Below, one piece after another: positions 56,477 through 64,000 of a stretch of 64,000 nucleotides of DNA (within the stretch, counting starts at the first letter, position 1; every line of letters starts with the position of its first letter). The translations under genes were made by a program, and so were the position numbers. The stretch spans positions 17,936,001-18,000,000 of the forward strand of contig CM074184.1 of NCBI GenBank assembly GCA_037179385.1, given 5' to 3'. The stretch is from Holothuria scabra (Eukaryota > Echinodermata > Holothuroidea > Aspidochirotida > Holothuriidae). The notes under the pieces were generated by a model. That model searched no databases. It was given only the letters and a program-made list of their open reading frames with translations, and had not been told where the DNA came from.

Positions 56477-57100
56477 GGTGATTCACAGATATTCAGGCTT
56501 TTTATTGTAAAATAAATGACGTAATTGAGGTTGTCCCTTATGTAGGTTTTTCTATTCAACTCGTATGTTGTAATTCAGCACCGGCATACTTGACAGCCGG
56601 GGCGGTTTCCGATAGCTTTCTGCAGTTGGTGATAGCGTGTATAGATTCGTCGATCCACGTGAAAACAGCTGCTACTCCTGAGGGTGTAAATTAGATATGC
56701 ACAGTGATAAGAAACAGTTCCGTTTAATGCACACACAGTGAGAAAAAGACATATCATATGCATGCTATATATGATTGCGTGGAATCAGGCTCGTCATGTC
56801 GGGACAATGAGAGAGGGGAGATGACGTTGCGCATACAACGATAAAATATGTAATTATAATGAAAATAATAAATTACAAGGAAACTTCACTAGATTTTAAG
56901 GGGAATCAGATGTGAAACGTCATGCACGGATGATACTTTGTATAATGGTTAAGATGAATTTGTCGACATTTGAGGTCCGAATTACAAAAGGGTAAACGCT
57001 TTATTTTGCATCAACTTTTTGCGTCATTTAATATAACTTATCTGAGACAGATTTCAAACTGCTGAGAACAAAGAATTTTTCGTGCTTGAATGGAAAAGGA
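56477..57100. promoter_or_regulatory. Upstream of the two-pass membrane protein gene
   Basis: No TATA box is recognised at a useful distance. A GACGTCA-like word (atgacgtaattg) occurs at about 56517. No further gene is seen. Confidence 0.3.
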
Positions 57101-57149
57101 GTAATAAAAGTAGGAAAAGGTGTGGAATGATAAATCAAAATGATGGACT

Positions 57150-57475
57150 CCGAAGTAAACCAAAGTATAAGAAGATAACACCAACTTGATATAGAGGGAA
57201 CGAATATCATGTAAATGAAGCAAAAGTTAAAACACTTTACCTCTTGTGACCCTAAAAAACTGTTCATTATTACAGCCAAGAAGCTTTCATGGGTTTGAAC
57301 GTAGGAGGGATAGGAAAAGTTTAAAATTAGCTACATGTGGATTGATAGTCAACAAAAATAAAAGTAAACAAAAATATAAGAAGAGAATAATACCAGCTGG
57401 ATGTACAAGAAACGAAATTCATGCTCGTGAAGCAAAAAAATTATTAAACCTCGCGTGACCAACCCGTAGCCAAGG
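57150..57475. repeat. Diverged tandem duplication, about 205-bp period
   Basis: 'gtaaaccaaagtataagaag...aatgaagcaaaagttaaaac...cctcttgtgacc' (57155-57250) recurs as 'gtaaacaaaaatataagaag...gtgaagcaaaaaaattatta...cctcgcgtgacc' (57363-57461). Roughly 75 percent similar. Confidence 0.6.
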
Positions 57476-59117
57476 GGAAGGGGGTTCGCCCCTTGGAGAG
57501 AGATTTGAGTTTGCCATTGACTTGACAAAATTTCACTCATTTGGTTTTGGAATAAATTGCGTCCCTTCCAGAACCTTTTCTATAGCTACGGACTTGCACT
57601 TGACCCCAAATATTTTTTTCATAGCAGTTAAACTTTTTTCAATACTTAAATGCACCTTTTCATTGTCGAACCAGGGAGATAGTCGAACTCTGCAGCAAAC
57701 AACGTACTGTAATCTTGATTACTTAAGGTGTCAGAACATGGAAAAGCATTTCACGCAGTGTATGTAACAGAAAGTGGTTACCCTGAAAATCTTCATAATT
57801 TGCAAAGGGCGAAGACGTAAACTTTCTCGAAAAACAAAATTTGGCCATCCGGTAGGAAAAATTTTGAGCGAGAAACACCGATGCCCAATTGTTTATACAC
57901 ACATATGTATGCGACACATCGTACCGTATGTAAAATTTAACTTGGAAACGTGCGCAGTGATCAAAGAATTTTGTACCTTAAAAAGGATCCCGCTTAAACT
58001 TCGATTCACAATGATCATTTTGCAGCTCCTTTCTTGCGTTAAGATATACGAAAACATTTTGAAAACTTCTGTTATGTAAGTTATTGCATCGTGTTCTTTG
58101 ATTCAGTCGATATGGGTATAAGTTCTGTTCTGGTAAATGTTTGAATGTATCGCAGCACGTGATATGAAATATCAAACAGTGCAGGCCTAGCAAACGATAT
58201 CAGATTATCAACATGTAAGCATCGGATAACACTAATGATGAATTTGTGAATATTTCTTGCAGATGGTTTTTGGAGATATGATGAAACATCTCTAATTGTT
58301 AATCCATGCTCCCGTTAACCAATCACCTTCGATCCCTCTTATGATGTTATAGACGTGTTACTGACCCATCTCCGAAACGAACACCTATGAATTCTTTTCG
58401 CCTCATGTAATATTCACGTATTTTCCCTTAAGGGACTAGGTTAAATTTCAGGAGTTGAATAAGATCGGATAGCTTGCCACTTCTTTCAAAGTATACTTCA
58501 GGAAGAAAGATGAGTTGCTCTAATATTGACGGAATAGTATGACTGAATGGAAGCGAAGCATTTTTGTGTGTCGTTTTATATGGCGGGCTGCTCAACTTAA
58601 AGTGTACCTCGAGTCAAAAAATTCAAAGATACATATTCAACTGCATGGAAATGGAATTTAACAGTCCAACTCCCATCTTCATACGACATTCTTGAGTCAA
58701 GAAATAAAATGTTGAAATTTATTAACTTGAAACAAATTAGCTCATTGCGCAATAATTTGTGACTTCTTGCTGTGCAACTCACATTCCCTGCTTTGTTTCC
58801 CTGTAAAATTTAAAAAAAAAAATGTTTTAAGACCTCGCACACTTTCTGTTTGCTTGAATAGCATGTCGCACGAAGAGGGCTTAATTGCATTACCCCAGAT
58901 TAGTTAGAGTGTTACCACACCTTGGTACACAGTGCAATAACTTGTAGAAAAACAAAGAAAAAGATTGTCATTGAGTAGTACAACATTGACATGAAAAAAT
59001 ATTGCACAATAACTGTTTTAATTTGAGTGAATAAAATCCATCATTTTATATCTCGACTAAAAGATATTCACGGAGATATGAGTGGGACTGTTAAAAATTT
59101 CTTTTTGTATTGTTTTA
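57476..59117. other. No gene seen
   Basis: AT-rich sequence with short unrelated frames on both strands; none has splice support or family motifs. Confidence 0.45.
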
Positions 59118-59238
<121 letters not shown>

Positions 59239-59307
59239 TTATTTTTTCGACTTGAGGCACACTTAAAGATCATTGGAATGTGAAAAGAACTATATGCTGG
59301 ATTTTGG

Positions 59308-59472
59308 ATGACGTCACGACATACCCTTTTCTTAACTTCGATTGCGAACAGATTCGATGCACCGTCGATAATGAGAACGTTTCCGATGCGTTAAAACTGA
59401 TGAGACAATATCGGTAGTATATCGAATAGATTCGAAATCGAAGACAAAAAAGGGTATGGTGTGACGTTATCG
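59308..59472. mobile_element. Fold-back MITE-like palindrome, 165 bp
   Basis: Left arm GACGTCACGACATACCCTTT then 'tcttaacttcgattgcgaac'; right arm, reverse complemented, AACGTCACACCATACCCTTT then 'tttgtcttcgatttcgaatc'. The arms are about 50 bp and 80 percent matched. No clear target duplication. Confidence 0.65.
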
Positions 59473-62400
59473 AAAACTTACACGTGCGTTATTATTTCAT
59501 TTTGATGATACCAGATCAACCCCAAAAATTATTCCAATACTTAATACTAGTACGCGTTTTCTTATAAAGAATGGTGGGATAAAATACAGCATTTTAAAGC
59601 TGGATCTTTGATATAAAACCGTCATTAAATTAAACACAGTTTAAAGGGAAATTTCTGGTTTATTTTCATCAGTTCATGTTGTGAACCGATATGAGTTTAA
59701 TTTTAAAAATTAGTGGTATTAGAAGAGGGAGTCTTTACGTATGGCAACGTTTATCGCAAATGAAACATTTTCTCAACCTTCAATTCAAGAGAGTTACTTC
59801 AAATAGGTTAATGCAATATTCCCTTACACTCACATTCTTAGTTTTTTCTTGGACCATGCATTCATTACCCGAGAGACTTCATGACCGGCCCGTGTATCTT
59901 GAGGAACGTTAAAACAGGCAGTTGCAGCTCCCTGATAAGAACAGAACGCTTCCAATGTGAATCTGTCCGTGGGGAATTTAATTCTTCAAGTTGAGAATAA
60001 GTTCATCTGTTCTTGGTTGCACTATCTTAATAACCTTTAGTTTTTGGGCTTTTTAAAACGCATTCATTTTAAGTTATGTGTGTATGGTGAGAGAGGGCAG
60101 TAGACCATTTCCAAATGGTGACAAAAAAGGATTATGGGATACATTTTCCCTACGTGTCGTTCTTACAGTATCTGCAGTAAAATCTCATAGGCAAATCATA
60201 CCGAAAGCTCTATCCCACAGTCCTTTGTGGTTATAAAGTAGGGTAGTGTTATTTAAAAAAAAAAACTATCCGCGTAGTGTAATTTTTTTAACTTTCAAAA
60301 TGAATAATCGGCCAGTTTCTCCCTGTCCATTATAGTAAACACTGAAGCGAATGATCAATTATCAGGGGATTCCAACCAATCAGGAGATAAAGGAAAACTT
60401 GTAAAGTACGTTTCCTTTTTTTCCAGGCAGGGACGTGTCGACTAACATCCACAAAAAGGCATCAAATCAGAAAAAAAGCCAGGAAATTTGATTGACACGA
60501 AAAGTAATGATCATGCAGAGAAAAATTCTTAAAGCATGAAATCGAGTGCTAAAATTCTTCAATTGTTCTTTCTGGAGAAACCTATCAATTTAAATACCTG
60601 TATTATCAGTTCCCTACAAAATATGGTATCTTAAAACGATATTGAAACTGTTCTATTTTGGGGGCCCAAAAACCATACGGGCGAGCGCCCACCCTCCCTC
60701 ATCCTTTGTCTGTCTGTGGAGCTGCTCCTGTTTCCAACGGGGAGCATGCGGGACTCAGGTGGAGAGCATTTTATTATTTACCGTAACAACAAATATTTTG
60801 AATCCAGCTCAAATGCCAAAATATGCTTTATTGAGAAGTTCAACCAAAGATCAGGTTTTTCAATGGCTAATTTATGCAAGGTCCATACATGAACATGTAG
60901 ACTATTATTTGTTTTGTGGTGCCAAGTCTTCATGTCTACAGTATGGGGAAAAAGATACAGAGTACTGGCATAACGAAGCTATAGGCCAAACAAATGCTGC
61001 TTTCGGGCCCCGCACCCGGCCTGGCCCTCTCTTCCAGTACGAAACAAAATACAAATCCTTGCCAGGGCAATTTTAATGACATAACCGTAATACCCTCTAA
61101 AGTATTCTTTATGCAAGACTTTAGGAGAGACCCATGATAACAGGGAATCGGGTGCCAAACTTTGCGGCATATATAGTCTATGTACCTTTTATCGCTTATG
61201 GAATCTTTCCATGGAATGTTTAAATGTTCATAATCCTCTGGGCAACGGACGCAAATGAAGGAATTACGAAGGGATGACACTTTTGCAGTTTACTGCTACA
61301 GTAGTCACTGCAAACCCTGGCCATTGCACAACATAGCCTCATTTCACTCAACGATAGAAAAGGTCCAGCAAATCATAAGAGTGTTATATTTAAAACTAGA
61401 CTGTCAGCATGACCATTGAATGTACCAAAATAGCTACAAGTATAGCTCACACCTGTTTCTAATTCAAATCGATTTTGGTGACGTCGCACCAAGAAAAACA
61501 GGCCTAGATGACAGCCATTCTTTTTAAGGGATTATAGTATGTGCGCATATATATTGTTACTAATAACAAGTTCATGGCACCTCTCTTTTATGTTAAAAAA
61601 TGATGAAGACCTTGAAACGGGGCTTAGTTTACTAGTCATCAGTACAGTATAACCAGTACTTGTACAGTGATATAACCTTCATGGCCTGTATATCAATAGT
61701 CTGCTTTTATACGAAAGACAGAAAATTGATTTGCAATCGCCTGTTAGTTAAGGTATTACTATCACGGGAGGTACTAATGGGTCACGTGACCTTTTACAGT
61801 AATTAAGTTGGCAAACCATTCCTGCTTAAGAACATTATGCCAGTAATAAAAGAGAATTGACTTTAATAAAAGCGATATGTATATCAATATTATAGCCTGA
61901 ATGTAGTCTCTGTTATTAGCAGTGGATGTATTCGTGGTGGAGAGGTAAATAACACGTACAGTAAGTTTCGAGTGTAAAAAAGAAAGTACCTTAAACATGC
62001 CACTTAAACATCCACCCGACGTCTTGCTTTAGAAGTTTAGGTAATTCATGGAATTGTGTGGCAGAGCGAGGGATGCCCAAATCGAGCCTATAAAGGTGTT
62101 TCCTTGTTTTGGTGCAGTAAATTAACGCATCCAACACAAGCATAAATTTGAATCGCCAACCCGAACGAAAATAGGGACTCGGCCCTACTTTACAGCAGCT
62201 TAAAATGCAAACTTGTACACCAAAAGACCAAAAAGGCAATTTAACAAAGTCCACTGCATAGAACCACACTTATGATTCCTCCTTACTGTTGGTTATGGTT
62301 GAATAAAGGAAAGAAGAATGTCTCAATATATTCATGAAAACTCAAATTTTGGAACACGTATTGTAGGTCCGGGATTGGTTTGTGAATTCCGATGGTATGG

Positions 62401-64000
62401 AGGATTTCCGCATGTGAATATCTACCAAAACGAAGTAACAGAACTCGCTTATTGAGAGTTGTTCGTCCATTCAAATTGGTTGTGATACAGTAATGCATGA
62501 TAATAGAAGAGACTTTGGAAAGGTATGCCATGTGTTTTCAAACTTGGACACTTGAAATCGTCGAATCACATGTGTTGTGTTGATATGTAAAAACAGGGCC
62601 TATACGAAATAGCATTTCAGTGTAATTTTCGCCAGACTCCTGGTTTTCTTTTTATTAGCAGAAAAAGACCGCGAATTTGTTACCTAAAGTGAACTTGAAG
62701 CAAGTAAGTGTGATGTTATAGTAACGTTTGAAGATAGTACAGCTTAATTCATTGATCACCCGTCTCTCCCTAAACCTAACACCAAATCCTAAATCCTAAC
62801 CTTTACAACGGCTCATTGAGTGCGATAAATTTTTCCAAACCTGTTAAGTTTTCTTCACATACCAAATGGTCAAATTATTAATCTCCATACCCTTCACACA
62901 AGTAACTGTTTGTCAATTTTAAGGCAATAGCATCTTGGTTTTAGTCCGGGACTTTGCTACCCACTTCCTCCCTTCTTGTCTACGTGCTCGTGTTCGTGAT
63001 GTGACCGGTAGAGCAGGAATATTGCAGGAGCAGGAATATTGGCTATATATATACGTACCCATGGAGGTATTACTTCCATGCTACTGTATACCGTACCGAA
63101 AGTTGCGATCAGCTTCGCAAATTCGTAGGTGAATTTTAAGAATTTTAATGTACACTCTAAAAATCATCTAGTCAAATGGGACACAAAACGGAATCTTGCC
63201 AAGCGTTTGAAAAGATTCGTTCCAAAATTGACTTAAAATGGTTCAAAAACGAAGCTAGTATTGGTTTCATTATGAGTCGAATCTAGTGTAAGATTTGACA
63301 AGATTCCGGTTCGTGCCCCAAGTGGTAACTTAAAACACTTTCCGATATATCACGAAAACTGACAATTTCAGGAGAATGCATGGTGTCTTCTTTGAAAGCA
63401 AACTTAAACCGCTGAGACTACCTATCACAATCAGATTACACGGTGGCCGGGATCTTGCAAGGATTCCAGTCAAAGGGGTAAGAATGGCCTGTAAAGTCGC
63501 CCTTAAGTTTAAGCTGGTAACACCACTCCGAGTCTCGGCACGATACACTGTAAGTAATGACTGCTCACAGTCAAACTTTCCATATCGTTTTTCTCACCTG
63601 TAAGCCACATCCCCAATGAATATGGGATAAAAATTTTAAACGTTAAATTTTATTCAAACATTTTAAATTTTCATTCTTATGCTTTCACAAACTAGTACGA
63701 AGGTGACCATTGAAATGGTTGTTTTGAAGAGGCTAGATTCAAGATGTTATGAAAAGAAGGATTAACGTTATGTAAATCTGCTAGAGTCAAAGTCAAGGAA
63801 TATTACAGAGAACAAAATTCCAAGATTACTCGTTTAATTTACGTTTTTGGTTAGTATACACCGCTGAGAACCATTAATTTATGTTACTTACATAAGAGAC
63901 CTTTTCGAAATAACCAACATTATCATGCAACATCAGATGACCTGGGCGTTTATCATGAGAATGGCCACTTAAAGAAAGACAAAATCATAACTGCTCTTCG
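59473..64000. other. No supportable gene
   Basis: Several frames of 60 to 144 codons occur (the longest at 60642-61076), but none has recognisable motifs, splice partners or a plausible composition. A CACTCTAAAA word at 63154 resembles the end of the 27205 fold-back element, without a second end. The sequence stops without a feature at the right edge. Confidence 0.45.

Noticed and set aside
60642..61076. 144-codon open frame
   Set aside because: No family motifs, odd composition, no splice sites; an overlapping minus-strand frame of similar length shows the region is merely poor in stops.
63150..63330. A second TA-flanked CACTCTAAAA fold-back element
   Set aside because: Only one end-like word is present; no inverted partner was found within several hundred bases.

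Overview
The window reads as nuclear DNA from a metazoan. It has GT-AG introns of 1 to 8 kb, an AT-rich background, tRNA-derived SINEs, long (TA)n microsatellites, and dense DNA-transposon, LINE and Penelope-like debris. There are no operons or bacterial signals. Frequent short strings such as TAGGCCTATA and TACAGTACTGTA, together with the transposon mix, suggest a marine invertebrate, probably an echinoderm; that placement is inference only.

Two host genes could be rebuilt exon by exon and a third is a single-exon candidate. (1) Minus strand, 18564 down to 2518 and continuing past the left edge: five exons with matching phases encode the first 129 residues of a RUN-domain protein. (2) Plus strand, 41442 to 49173: three exons encode a complete 243-residue FtsJ/RrmJ-type methyltransferase, almost certainly the mitochondrial 2'-O-ribose rRNA methyltransferase MRM2, with the K-D-K-E tetrad intact. 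(3) Minus strand, 56476 to 55886: a 196-residue protein with two membrane segments and no recognised family. Weaker candidates are a TATA-driven two-exon ORF at 23740-24323, an orphan exon at 53612-53764 and a short spliced reading frame near 5428-5600.

Most of the rest is mobile DNA. The RUN gene introns hold a DR1-like tandem repeat (about 250-900), a hAT-type MITE (2960-3388), a 5.3 kb Harbinger-like inverted-repeat element (5211-10546), TTAA-flanked MITEs (11523, 14131, 14485) and SINEs. From 19.6 to 41 kb lies a nested graveyard. It contains three hAT-like elements with 8-bp target duplications (19627-22770, 26734-29874, 40039-41044). A CR1-like LINE sits inside the first and is flanked by about 640-bp direct repeats. 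There are 21-bp palindromic tandem arrays around a possible small gene (23.4-25 kb), a 381-bp fold-back element (27205-27585), three Penelope-like fragments interleaved with (TA)n tracts (30.5-33.8 kb) with hammerhead-ribozyme-like ends, and a MITE inside a MITE (36309-37074).

From 41 kb onward the sequence is calmer: MRM2, a SINE cluster just downstream of it, the two-membrane-segment gene, another (TA)n tract, and long stretches where no gene can be supported.
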